Shown: positions 26,980 through 35,631 of the stretch, piece by piece
How the letters are laid out: every line of letters starts with the position of its first letter
Position numbering within the stretch: position 1 is the stretch's first letter
IMG/VR virus record: IMGVR_UViG_3300044846_005309
Location: 1 to 64,000 of that record
DNA: 64,000 nt
Source: a virus
Strand: one strand, 5' to 3'
Program-made: the position numbers and the translations under genes
The notes under the pieces: generated by a model
The model's database searches: none
What the model was told of the DNA's origin: nothing
What the model saw: the letters and a program-made list of their open reading frames with translations, nothing else

Positions 26980-28035
26980 ATGATAGCAGAAAACGTGACC
27001 GCTACAGTTTCTACAAAAGGTCGTTTTAATACTACTTTGCCTCTAGTGTTGACGTCGCTTGCAAACCAAACCGTAAAGCCGAGTACGCTGTTTATTTACG
27101 ATGATAATCCAACTCTAGAGGATTTGCGAAATAACGATATATACAAAAATTTATTTACCCTTTTAAATAGAGTCGGTATTAATTGGGAAGTAAAAGTAGG
27201 CGGTAGAGTAGGTCAAGTAATTAACCATAACCGTGCTTTGGAAGAAGTAAAAACAGATTGGATATGGCGGTTAGATGATGATAATATAATGGAAGCTAAT
27301 ACTTTACAAAGATTAAGCGAGTTTGCGTTCAATAATACTAAAATTGGCGCAGTAGGACCATTAATACTAGATCCTAAGAATACTTTTGCATATAGCGCAT
27401 TAGGTTCTAACAAAATAGAAGATATTTTTATAGGTTTAAATATCCAGTGGATGGAAAAGCATGCTCAGAAAGTAATAGATGTTGATCACTTGCAAGGTAG
27501 TACGTTTTTGTTTCGTAAAGAAGCTGGTAAGCATGGATATGACTCTAGATTGTCTAAAGTAGGTCACAGAGAAGAAACAATTTTTACCCATGAAATGAAA
27601 AGAGCTGGTTGGAGATTGTCAGTATTAACTGACGTAAAAACATGGCATATGCGGTACGGAGCAGGGGGTATACGCAGTCAAAATGAAGCTAAGTTTTTTG
27701 AACAAGATGAAAAAGTATTTTATGAGTATTTAAAAAAATGGAAAGTGCCTATAGCTAAGATTAAAGTAATACCTCTAGATGGCGGTATAGGAGATCACTA
27801 TGCATTCCGTTCAACTGCACTACCTGCAATAAAGAAAAAATATTTCGATCATAGAATTATTATTGGAGCATGCTATCCTGAAATATTTGAAGAAGATGTA
27901 GGAATTGAAATTGTTAGTTTAGCTGAATCTTGTATGTTGGTTAATAAGGATGAAAATAATATTTACGCTTGGATGGACAAGCATAATTGGAGTAAAACAT
28001 TGGGGGAAGCATATAAAACAAAATACACTTCATGA
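26980..28035 (+). CDS. Glycosyltransferase: GT2 domain fused to N-terminal half of a GT9-like domain
   Basis: 351 residues from the ATG at 26980; a TTG two codons upstream is less likely. Residues 5-225 are a GT-A fold family 2 transferase with DWIWRLDDDNIME (metal-binding DDD) and DVKTWHMRYGAGG. Residues of about 255-345 read KVIPLDGGIGDHYAFRSTAL then HRIIIGACYPEIFEED, as in the first Rossmann half of GT9 heptosyltransferase-like enzymes. The second half appears to be the next gene, coupled by an ATGA overlap. A TATAAT lies eight bases before the ATG. It sits opposite to the head genes. Confidence 0.75.
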   Translation: MIAENVTATVSTKGRFNTTLPLVLTSLANQTVKPSTLFIYDDNPTLEDLRNNDIYKNLFTLLNRVGINWEVKVGGRVGQVINHNRALEEVKTDWIWRLDDDNIMEANTLQRLSEFAFNNTKIGAVGPLILDPKNTFAYSALGSNKIEDIFIGLNIQWMEKHAQKVIDVDHLQGSTFLFRKEAGKHGYDSRLSKVGHREETIFTHEMKRAGWRLSVLTDVKTWHMRYGAGGIRSQNEAKFFEQDEKVFYEYLKKWKVPIAKIKVIPLDGGIGDHYAFRSTALPAIKKKYFDHRIIIGACYPEIFEEDVGIEIVSLAESCMLVNKDENNIYAWMDKHNWSKTLGEAYKTKYTS

Positions 28036-28502
28036 AAACAGTTTTGATAAGCCCATACGCGCAACTACTACGAAACGGAAAAGAGAATCCAAAAAACTTT
28101 CCTTATTGGATTGAATTAGTTTCGTTATTAAACAATAGTGGTTTAAAGTTAATACAAATAGGTGCTAATAAAGACAATTCTATACCAGGTATAATGGATT
28201 TCAGGCAAGAGTTAAAATTATCTCAAATAAGAAAAATTTTAGAAGAATGTGATACATGGATTTCAGTTGATAGCTTTTTACAGCATATGAACCATAATTA
28301 TAACCGCAAACAAGGGGTTGTAATATTTTCTCAGTCTAATCCTGACATATTTGGATATAAAGAAAACATTAATTTACTTAAACATAAAAAATATCTAAGA
28401 GAGAAGCAATTTTGGCTGTGGGAACAATGCGAATACAATAAAGACGCGTTTGTTACTGCTGAAGCCGTGCATGCTGCAGTATTAAAAGTATTACGGATGT
28501 AG
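28032..28502 (+). CDS. C-terminal half of a GT9-like glycosyltransferase
   Basis: 156 residues. The layout is that of the nucleotide-sugar-binding half of GT9 (heptosyltransferase-type) enzymes: FPYWIELVSLLNNSGLKLIQ followed by IGANKD, then a CDTWISVDSFLQHMNHNY segment and GVVIFSQSNPDIFGYKENIN. No acceptor-binding N-terminal half is present in this gene, but a matching half ends the preceding gene. The stop and start overlap (ATGA). The pair may act as a split enzyme, or a frameshift may have divided one gene. Confidence 0.7.
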   Translation: MKTVLISPYAQLLRNGKENPKNFPYWIELVSLLNNSGLKLIQIGANKDNSIPGIMDFRQELKLSQIRKILEECDTWISVDSFLQHMNHNYNRKQGVVIFSQSNPDIFGYKENINLLKHKKYLREKQFWLWEQCEYNKDAFVTAEAVHAAVLKVLRM

Positions 28503-28508
28503 TAAATA
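28501..28508 (+). promoter_or_regulatory. Late-promoter-like octamer AGTAAATA
   Basis: It overlaps the stop of the preceding gene and lies nine bases before the ATG at 28517. Confidence 0.45.
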
Positions 28509-28516
28509 TTGTAGAT

Positions 28517-29395
28517 ATGGCGACGAATACTATTGGCCCTTCTGCATTTTTATCTACAAATTTAAACTCTCGCATAACATCATATGATTTGCTTGCTGAA
28601 AGAATATTTTTTCAGCTAGGGGCGCCATTAATTAATTTAGAAGTAGCTTGTGTCGCTACATATGACTCTATTGCATATGCCTGTGAAATGTACTCTCGAT
28701 TTGTGCCAGGCACAGAAGAGCTTTTAGTGTTTAGTAGTGATTTGTACACTTACGGGAAAGGTATAAAGATAGATACATTAATAAACAGTACTTTAAACCC
28801 GGAAGTTTCGGCTTTGAGTTCTACTTTTCAGTCTGGCTGGGATCAAGATTTAGAGACATGGAGAAAAGTACAAGACGTTACTTCTTTCTCTGTAGGCACT
28901 AATGAAGGTGTTAATACCCTGTTTACAATAGAACAATCATTAGCTCAACAAATGCATTTTGCGTACTCTTTAGGTAGTAAAGCATTTGATGTAATTTCGT
29001 GGCATATCTTAAAAGACTGGCTGAAGACACGTGAAAAAGTCTTCGCGATGCAACCTTATTTTAGATTTGATCCACGTACTCAAGTATTACGTATTACTCC
29101 AGATCCTGCTGCGCGAGGGAAAGACCGTTATTGGGCTATAATTGCATGCAAATTAGAGCGTCCTATTAAAGATCTAGTAAAAGAACGCTGGGTGTTTGAA
29201 TATGCTAAAGCTTTAGTTAAAATATCACTAGCTAATACGCGCGGTAAGTATCAAGGTACTGCATTATTTGGTTCAGGTACTATAGCCTATCAGGACTTAA
29301 TGTCTCAGGGTACTACTGAGAAAAAAGAATTAGAAGAACAGTTATTGAACGGCAAACAAGAAGATCAAGAGCCTCCAATGTTCTTTATGGGGTAA
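28517..29395 (+). CDS. gp13: Neck/head-completion protein, gp13-like
   Basis: 292 residues; T4 gp13 is 309. Matches to the gp13 pattern: an N-terminal LLAERIFFQLGAPLINLEVA, a central WHILKDWLKTREKV with the FRFDPRTQVLRITPDP strand, and a C-terminal RWVFEYAKALVKISLANTRG followed by KYQGTALFGSG and an acidic EKKELEEQLLNG helix. Gp13 joins the portal to the tail after packaging. It lies head to head in order but convergent with the portal gene; the two stop codons abut. A late octamer precedes it. Confidence 0.6.
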   Translation: MATNTIGPSAFLSTNLNSRITSYDLLAERIFFQLGAPLINLEVACVATYDSIAYACEMYSRFVPGTEELLVFSSDLYTYGKGIKIDTLINSTLNPEVSALSSTFQSGWDQDLETWRKVQDVTSFSVGTNEGVNTLFTIEQSLAQQMHFAYSLGSKAFDVISWHILKDWLKTREKVFAMQPYFRFDPRTQVLRITPDPAARGKDRYWAIIACKLERPIKDLVKERWVFEYAKALVKISLANTRGKYQGTALFGSGTIAYQDLMSQGTTEKKELEEQLLNGKQEDQEPPMFFMG

Positions 29396-31216
29396 TTATG
29401 CTGTTGGTAATGCACTAGCCGGGCCTCCAGCTGGTTGCGGGCCAGCTGCTGGTGCACCAGCTTCAGCACCACCTGCAGGAGCGCCTCCTTCAGGGGCACC
29501 AGCTTCAGGTCCCGGGGTGCCACCAGACGGGCCTGGTCCGAATGAAGGTATACCCCCGCCGCCGCCCGGCATAGCAGGTGCACCACCGCCACCAGGAGCT
29601 GCTCCGCCACCAGCAGTTAAGCCCTCTCGCCAGTTCGGTCCAGCATTAGTAATTTGATTAAGTTCAAATACAAATGCAGCATCTTTCTTCTGCCACTCTC
29701 TATTAGCTTTAACTTCTTCGTCAGTCCAGCCCATGAACTTTTTCAATGCGTAAGTCTTAGATACTGCTTCAGTACCAGTTAAATCAGAGAAAGATTTAAA
29801 CTTAAGCTCTTCAATTTGAGCCTCTCTTGCTACATGGAAATAAGAAGGAGGGTTAAGTGTAATACTAACATCTGACTCTCTAAGTTTATATTGATCCCAA
29901 AGGCCTTTTAACTTTAAATGTGTAATGAAGGTTTCTTTGATAGTTGAAGCAAACTGACGCTGTAATCTAATAATAAGCTTAGCAAATTTAAGTTCTTCTC
30001 TAAGAATTTCTGCACCATCAGCAAATTTAGTTTCAGGATTAAGACGGCTTGTAGGTACTCTTAATGCTTTATAGAGTTTGTTAACAAAATAGTTAAGATC
30101 ATCTAGCTGACCTAAATTTTGGCCTCCCGCTAAAGTGGTTACATCGGTGCCGGAGCCATCTGGGCGTTTAGCAAACCAATAACTATCTAACATGCTCTGC
30201 GGGTCGTAAACATTAATAGAATTACCTTGTGTAGAATCATATGTTCTACGAGACCAGTAGGACTGCATTAAGCGTTTAATATAAGCTTCTGCCTTAGGGG
30301 CAGGCATATTACCTACGTCTACTTTAAATACTAAACGCTCTGGCGCTCTTACTAAACGATAAACAACAATACTATCTTCAATAAGAGAAAGTTGCTTATA
30401 TGCTCTACGAGCTATTTCTATATAAGGAAGACGAATAGTTTTGTGCTCATTCCAGGTGCCAGAATGAAAATAAGTTACTTGATGGCGGTCTAAAGGTATA
30501 AGTTCTTGTTTAGCGGTGTAACGATTATTTGTAGAAGTGTCAATTACAGGTTTACGTAGCATAAACCCCTTTATTAACATGTTTTGTACGTTATCGTAAA
30601 TAGGGTTAATGTGCTCAGTGGGAATTTGAACTACCCCAATAACACCTGCGTCTTTTTTCTTCTCATTAATTACATTCTCAAAAAAGAGCTCAGCATCTAT
30701 CAATATAGCTCTAAAATATTCAAATCCCTTATTTTCGAGATTAAACATTTCTACAATCTGACTAAAATTTTTCTGTAATTCTTTTACAATAATTTCATCT
30801 TTGCTATCTGCAACTTTTAAATTAGCGTACTTACCTCTTTCGTCTTTTACTAGCATTTCATCGCAAATTTCATCTAGAGCAGCACTAATTTCTGCATAAG
30901 AAGCCATAATACGATAATCCGCTAGTCTTTTTGGTTTATCGGTATCAATTAAAGCGTAAAGAAAATCATGATAGGATTTATTAATAACAATACCATCTAA
31001 AGTAGGTATGTTAACGTTATTTTTGTCGTGAGATGTTGAAACTGCTTGGTTATAAAGCTTTTCTTTAGCAGAAGAACTTACCTGATAGAAGGTTTCAAAT
31101 TTAGGGTTAAGACTTTTAATATCCGTAATAACCTGTGTATTACTTGTATAAGGAAGCTTACTTACAAAGCTATCAAAAGCTTTAGTAAAAAAATTAGGTT
31201 TTACGTCGTCGGCCAT
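29396..31216 (-). CDS. gp20: Portal vertex protein gp20
   Basis: 606 residues, near T4 gp20 (524) plus a tail. Family signature: RLADYRIMASYAEISAALDE (a conserved wing segment), then GFEYFRAILIDAELFFENVI, IPTEHINPIYDNVQNMLI and NYFVNKLYKALRVPTSRLNP. The last 70 or so residues are Pro/Gly/Ala-rich low complexity, absent in T4. It forms the dodecameric DNA entry gate. A TGTAAATA octamer ends seven bases before the ATG with no Shine-Dalgarno site. Confidence 0.93.
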   Translation of the reverse strand: MADDVKPNFFTKAFDSFVSKLPYTSNTQVITDIKSLNPKFETFYQVSSSAKEKLYNQAVSTSHDKNNVNIPTLDGIVINKSYHDFLYALIDTDKPKRLADYRIMASYAEISAALDEICDEMLVKDERGKYANLKVADSKDEIIVKELQKNFSQIVEMFNLENKGFEYFRAILIDAELFFENVINEKKKDAGVIGVVQIPTEHINPIYDNVQNMLIKGFMLRKPVIDTSTNNRYTAKQELIPLDRHQVTYFHSGTWNEHKTIRLPYIEIARRAYKQLSLIEDSIVVYRLVRAPERLVFKVDVGNMPAPKAEAYIKRLMQSYWSRRTYDSTQGNSINVYDPQSMLDSYWFAKRPDGSGTDVTTLAGGQNLGQLDDLNYFVNKLYKALRVPTSRLNPETKFADGAEILREELKFAKLIIRLQRQFASTIKETFITHLKLKGLWDQYKLRESDVSITLNPPSYFHVAREAQIEELKFKSFSDLTGTEAVSKTYALKKFMGWTDEEVKANREWQKKDAAFVFELNQITNAGPNWREGLTAGGGAAPGGGGAPAMPGGGGGIPSFGPGPSGGTPGPEAGAPEGGAPAGGAEAGAPAAGPQPAGGPASALPTA

Positions 31217-31222
31217 TTAGAA

Positions 31223-31230
31223 TATTTACA
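31223..31230 (-). promoter_or_regulatory. Late-promoter-like octamer TGTAAATA for gp20
   Basis: The last A is seven bases before the portal ATG, the favoured spacing of this genome. Confidence 0.5.
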
Positions 31231-31307
31231 ATTACGTTCTTATTATAAACTATATTTTTAATATTACCAATTCTTAATTGCTAATTTAATTTATGTTATG
31301 TTTATTG

Positions 31308-32150
31308 TTAAGTAGTGGTAGGGGTAGGGGTTGTGGTAGAGGTAGGCGATGGGGTAGGGGTTAAGGTTGTAGTAGTACTAGGGGTTGGAGTGGTAGTCGG
31401 TGTTGTAGTATTAGTAGGTGTTACTGTAGGTGTTGGGGTAGGGGATGGAGACGGAAAAAACCATTTATTAATTAAGTACTGAGAAGATTCTTGTATTTCA
31501 AGTGTTGTTAAAATTCTGTTATACACTAATACTTCAAATATATCCCCGACAAATGATCCTTTTGCAGGTAATAAACCACCAACTCCAAAATAACCTTGGT
31601 CTTTAGTAAGAGAAAAATTCCCTGTAAGAGTTGAATTAGTATAAAACTCTCCTGAATTAGCTGAAGTGAAAGTAGAGCTTATAACATAAGGCTTATCCAG
31701 CTCCATTGCGCTAGTAGATTGAGTAGTTACTGTTCCGCCATAAGTACCCCAGTTAGTAAAGCTTAAATCATTATTATTATCAGTTATAGCTAATATTGTA
31801 GCTCCGCATCTGTTATAATTATACCATGAACTATACAGCCCCATCCATGTATTGTTCCAAGCCGGGCCACCTCGGCGTGCGCAAATTAATACGGTTAAAT
31901 TTGTATAATTAAGATAATTTAAAATATTTCTTGGTGTTAAAACCCCAGTTTTAAACCGAAAAGCCGGTTTATCATATAAAGCATCGTATTTAAGAATACA
32001 ATCATACCCGTCAATACCATACCACCCTGCTGAATCAACAGTGTCTGGTAAAAACGCACCCACTATATTTTGTCCATCAACAAACTGCCCTGAATTTTGT
32101 ACATACTGGGCGTCTAATTGATTAACTAATCCTTGAGTTACTAAAGGCAT
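31308..32150 (-). CDS. LamG/concanavalin-like virion protein with Pro-Thr tail
   Basis: 280 residues. The first 230 resemble a LamG-type beta-jelly-roll used by phage surface proteins to bind carbohydrate (GDIFEVLVYNRILTTLEIQE near the end is a typical closing segment). The last 50 residues are a nearly pure Pro/Thr/Ser repeat, a stiff mucin-like linker. It follows the gp15-like gene by three bases. It is probably a displayed adhesin or decoration protein. Binding target unknown. Confidence 0.7.
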   Translation of the reverse strand: MPLVTQGLVNQLDAQYVQNSGQFVDGQNIVGAFLPDTVDSAGWYGIDGYDCILKYDALYDKPAFRFKTGVLTPRNILNYLNYTNLTVLICARRGGPAWNNTWMGLYSSWYNYNRCGATILAITDNNNDLSFTNWGTYGGTVTTQSTSAMELDKPYVISSTFTSANSGEFYTNSTLTGNFSLTKDQGYFGVGGLLPAKGSFVGDIFEVLVYNRILTTLEIQESSQYLINKWFFPSPSPTPTPTVTPTNTTTPTTTPTPSTTTTLTPTPSPTSTTTPTPTTT

Positions 32151-32153
32151 AAA

Positions 32154-33266
32154 TTAAACAACTTGTATACCCGACACATAAGGGTATTGTGTGGTAAAAT
32201 TGGGGTTATATGAACCAGTTGATAATTTTGTATAGCCAGCGTCGTTAACAACTATAATATCAAAAAAGCCTGTTGCGCTTGGAGCTTGGTAAGTTATAGT
32301 CATTTTATTATCACTAACCACGTAATAATCTAGCGCTGCTGCTACCCCTGTTAAGGCTGGGTACGAGGCTGAGAGACTAGTTGAAGCTGAAAAAGGATTA
32401 ATAGTGGTTGTGTTTGCGAACATACCTGAACTACCGCTGAGATATACATTATTAGTATGGGTGTACATATCTCCATATATCTCTACTGTACCTGATAGAG
32501 ATCTTGGCGCAAACCAAGTTGAGCTATACGCTACAACAGGAACAGCTGAAATAGTAAAAGATTCAGTTAATTCAGGATTGACTAAATAATCTATATTTTG
32601 CGGGGTAGGTGTACCCGAAACAGGGTAAAAATTTGTATCAATTTTAAATATTCTACCTACAGGGTTTGCATCATACTTAAATAGCCACCCCTTAATTGTG
32701 AAGCTTGTGTCGCAAATAACTCGAGTCGGTTGAGTGCTTTGCTGTTCAATGGGGTAAGTCATTGCAAGACTGCCACTCCATAAAACTTCTGAGCGTATTT
32801 CTAGACCCGGCATTCCATCTCTTGTCCACGAAATAATAAAATAAGGGTCGCTATATGGAACAAAATTACTAAGAATTTGATCCATATCTGTTTGAAATCT
32901 AGTTAATATACTAACGCTAACTTCTATGTTAACCGGGACCGGTTGTAAGTTTTTATCTGAAAAACTAGTATTATAAACAGAAGTAGTAGTATTAGTCCAA
33001 TATTGCCCTTCAAGTTTATTAAAAACTCTATTATTATCTCTACTTATAGCTGTAATCCAAAAAGAAATAGCCGGTAAGGTAATATGCTGCGCTTTGTTAA
33101 CTAAATCATGCAACACTCTCTGCTTAGGGGCATACACATATCTAACAGCGACGTTATTACCAGCAACGCGTGCATTATCATACCGTTTTACTATAGCCCC
33201 GTCAAAGGCCTGTAAAAATTGGGTTAATAAATCCTTTACTTCCCAGTGAAATGTATACTTCTGCAC
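32154..33266 (-). CDS. gp15: Tail sheath terminator/stabiliser, gp15-like
   Basis: 370 residues; T4 gp15 is 272. Residues 1-150 follow the gp15 pattern: LTQFLQAFDGAIVKRYDNAR, VRYVYAPKQRVLHDL, ITLPAISFWITAISRD, then VPVNIEVSVSILTRFQTDMD and QILSNFVPYSDPYF. Gp15 caps the tail tube and sheath and joins the neck. The C-terminal 150 residues add an Ig-like beta region ending in FFDIIVVNDAGYTKLSTG. The start is GTG, chosen because the overlapping ATG is out of frame and a TGTAAGTA octamer lies six bases before the GTG. Confidence 0.6.
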   Translation of the reverse strand: MQKYTFHWEVKDLLTQFLQAFDGAIVKRYDNARVAGNNVAVRYVYAPKQRVLHDLVNKAQHITLPAISFWITAISRDNNRVFNKLEGQYWTNTTTSVYNTSFSDKNLQPVPVNIEVSVSILTRFQTDMDQILSNFVPYSDPYFIISWTRDGMPGLEIRSEVLWSGSLAMTYPIEQQSTQPTRVICDTSFTIKGWLFKYDANPVGRIFKIDTNFYPVSGTPTPQNIDYLVNPELTESFTISAVPVVAYSSTWFAPRSLSGTVEIYGDMYTHTNNVYLSGSSGMFANTTTINPFSASTSLSASYPALTGVAAALDYYVVSDNKMTITYQAPSATGFFDIIVVNDAGYTKLSTGSYNPNFTTQYPYVSGIQVV

Positions 33267-33271
33267 ATTAT

Positions 33272-33279
33272 TACTTACA
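33272..33279 (-). promoter_or_regulatory. Late-promoter-like octamer TGTAAGTA
   Basis: The last A is six bases before the GTG start at 33266. It supports the GTG as a true start. Confidence 0.5.
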
Positions 33280-34882
33280 TTATACGGTCTAAGAAGTGTT
33301 TAGGTAAAATATGTCTATTTTCTATAATAGTTTTAGCTGAAACACCATCTAATATATAGGTTATACTTTCATCCTCTGCACTTCGTGTGCACCGACCACA
33401 AGCTTGAATAAGAGAGATAAACATTTTCATTTTATACCATTTTGGATCTACTTCGAAGAGTTTTTTTATTCTCTTACTTGCTAAAGACGGATACGGCATC
33501 TTTATAATAACTTGCCATTTACCTAAATCCCCTTTAAGATCTAGACCCATAGTAAGAGAAGGACTTACGAGAACGGTATCGTCCTTACGAATGCCGTGTT
33601 CTTTAATAATAGTTTCGTTAGTAGTACCTTCTTCTCTGTATAAAAAGCGTTTACCCTTAAGCCTCTTTTGCACAGCTTGGGTAATATTGAAAGAATGAGT
33701 ATGTATAATACCCTTCTCGCCTTTATGACTTTCAGCGATAGTGTGTGCAATTTCAACTACATTAGGTAGGTGAGTATCTAGAGTTTTGTAATTAAGAGGG
33801 TATTTGCTATGACAATAAATAGGGCTCTTCTTAGGATCAAAAGTAGAGTCAAACTCAACATACTCAAAATCTTTAATACCTAATGTTTTTGCAAAAATAT
33901 TCTTATCTACTATAGTCGCGCTCATCAATACAATAACGTCCGCGTAATCAAACAAACAATGTGTAAGAGTGTCAATTTTAAGCGGTGTAAAGATAGCTTT
34001 TTCCACGTCTTTTTCAATTATATACTGAGTTTTATCCCAATGATCAATAATGTTAATAATTGACTCGTAAAGGTCCTTTCTAAACTGCTGTTTAATAAGT
34101 TCTATTTTATTATTTTCATATCGAGCGCGTCCTTTATGCGCTTCAATAACTTCTTTTACAGACTCAGCAAGATCAGTCAACCAACCAAGCGCTTTAGCAG
34201 GCGTTTCACTAGTTAATTTATCATATTCAATTCCATTAACAGTTAATCGCTTGTAATCAATAACAGCTGAGTAGTATTTTACTATTTCGTCTTCTAGCTC
34301 TGAACATTCGTCTGCAACAATTATTTGTCGCTTTTTAAGATGGTCAGGTAGATTAAAAAATGAAGCGTAATTTAGTACCGTGAAGTTTTCAATTAATGCG
34401 CTATTACGCGCTTCATAGTACGGACAGCAATGTTGATCCCAGCATTCTTTTTTCTGCGCTGGAGCAATCAAACACGGAGCGTGCTCTGTAGTAAAGCTAG
34501 TATCGACTTCACACTGGTAATTACTCTTACCTTTAAAAATAGAAGACTCATTAAATAAGTCTTTATACTGATTCTGCAATGCTTTAGTGGTAGTAAGAGC
34601 AAACAGCCCGTGAGACGGCAACTTCGCTATAGCTCCAGCGTAGTCTTCGTCATAAGCATGGTAATTAAATACTAGCTGCTCATAATCTTTATGACAGCAA
34701 TTAGTAGTATTTGAAAGCGTCTTACTAATAAACGACTTACCTGAACCAGTCGGTGCTTGAACTATAATAAATTTTGCGCCTTTATTGACAGCGGCTTCTA
34801 TTTTTTCTAAGCCCTGTACCTGGTGGCTCCTTGGTGTAAAGCCGGCAGGAAAATACTCTATCAAAGGCTTAGTAAGTTTCAT
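33275..34882 (-). CDS. DinG/XPD-like superfamily 2 DNA helicase
   Basis: 535 residues. Helicase motifs: HQVQGLEKIEAAV, Walker A VQAPTGSGKSFISK (about 42-55), DEAH-type IIVADECSE, LMSATI, then VSPSLTMGLDLKGD and QACGRCTRS. Between motifs Ia and II lie four or more Cys (YQCEV, HAPC, ECWDQHCCPYY), the place where DinG/XPD enzymes bind a 4Fe-4S cluster. It would unwind 5'-3' on DNA or RNA-DNA hybrids. Start ATG has a rare Shine-Dalgarno-like TAAGG three bases upstream. It is different from UvsW at 49.5 kb. Confidence 0.85.
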   Translation of the reverse strand: MKLTKPLIEYFPAGFTPRSHQVQGLEKIEAAVNKGAKFIIVQAPTGSGKSFISKTLSNTTNCCHKDYEQLVFNYHAYDEDYAGAIAKLPSHGLFALTTTKALQNQYKDLFNESSIFKGKSNYQCEVDTSFTTEHAPCLIAPAQKKECWDQHCCPYYEARNSALIENFTVLNYASFFNLPDHLKKRQIIVADECSELEDEIVKYYSAVIDYKRLTVNGIEYDKLTSETPAKALGWLTDLAESVKEVIEAHKGRARYENNKIELIKQQFRKDLYESIINIIDHWDKTQYIIEKDVEKAIFTPLKIDTLTHCLFDYADVIVLMSATIVDKNIFAKTLGIKDFEYVEFDSTFDPKKSPIYCHSKYPLNYKTLDTHLPNVVEIAHTIAESHKGEKGIIHTHSFNITQAVQKRLKGKRFLYREEGTTNETIIKEHGIRKDDTVLVSPSLTMGLDLKGDLGKWQVIIKMPYPSLASKRIKKLFEVDPKWYKMKMFISLIQACGRCTRSAEDESITYILDGVSAKTIIENRHILPKHFLDRIM

Positions 34883-34910
34883 CAGCCTTACATAATAGAG
34901 TAGGTTACAA

Positions 34911-35246
34911 TTAATTCAATTTATTAATTGCAAGTACTGCGTTATAAAATTTGCTGTTTTTAATTTTCGATGTTGATTTTAAATTTACCAGTAATTCAAA
35001 ATCTTGCTCAGCTAAAGTTTCAAGCCGATAATCAAAAATAATTTGATTATTTTTTTCTTCTAGAGCAAAAGGAAACGGCACTTCAAAAGTTTCTCTCTTT
35101 TTTTCAGTGTTAACAATAAAAGCAATGTAACAGCCAGACAAACGATAATTGATAAGCTTACCTTTTTTGTAGGGTTTGTTTTTTAAAGAAAATATTACAT
35201 CTTTAAGAAAGTAAGGTTTAATAGCTTTATCTAAATTATCATACAT
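34911..35246 (-). CDS. Hypothetical protein
   Basis: 111 residues. No family recognised. Mixed alpha/beta, basic N-terminus (KPYFLKDVIFSLKNKPYKKG), and then several short strands. It follows the 127-residue gene by one base and precedes the DinG-like helicase, all on the minus strand, so probably the same transcript. The two-domain, small and charged character would suit an accessory DNA-processing protein, but nothing proves it. Confidence 0.5.
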   Translation of the reverse strand: MYDNLDKAIKPYFLKDVIFSLKNKPYKKGKLINYRLSGCYIAFIVNTEKKRETFEVPFPFALEEKNNQIIFDYRLETLAEQDFELLVNLKSTSKIKNSKFYNAVLAINKLN

Positions 35247-35247
35247 A

Positions 35248-35631
35248 TTATTTGTCCATAAACTGTTGTTTATCAGTTGCAGACATCTTACTTAATACCT
35301 CACTGAAGTATTTCCAGAACTCATCCGGAGGGGTTGTCGGTATAACACTAACCACCTCTACGGATTCTGAAGGTACTAGCCTGTAATCTTGCATAAATAT
35401 ATCCCATGTCAGTACTAATCCTTTTTGTTGAGGATTAAACTTAAGTCTACCTGAAGCAGGTTTAAAATTTAATGCTACTCTCCCTTCTGTACTATTTAAG
35501 AGTAAAGTATCATTAGTTGCAAGCATTCTACGGGTAGGGGGTGAGCCGGCAATAGGACGACGCCGTAGAAATCTAAGTTCTACGGCGTTTTTATTAAGTA
35601 AAGCTGTTAAAGCTGTTTGGGATACTCTCAT
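35248..35631 (-). CDS. Hypothetical protein
   Basis: 127 residues. No family recognised with confidence. It is basic at the N-terminus (LRFLRRRPIAGSPPTRRMLA) and then has a beta segment (GRLKFNPQQKGLVLTWDIF). The start overlaps the stop of the GroES-like gene (ATGA), and the next gene begins one base after its stop. Being coupled to the clamp-loader and co-chaperonin genes suggests expression with the replication set. Function unknown. Confidence 0.55.
   Translation of the reverse strand: MRVSQTALTALLNKNAVELRFLRRRPIAGSPPTRRMLATNDTLLLNSTEGRVALNFKPASGRLKFNPQQKGLVLTWDIFMQDYRLVPSESVEVVSVIPTTPPDEFWKYFSEVLSKMSATDKQQFMDK

Noticed and set aside
29365-29610. 81-codon minus frame at the gp20 C-terminus
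   Set aside because: Shadow frame of the Pro/Gly/Ala-rich portal tail.
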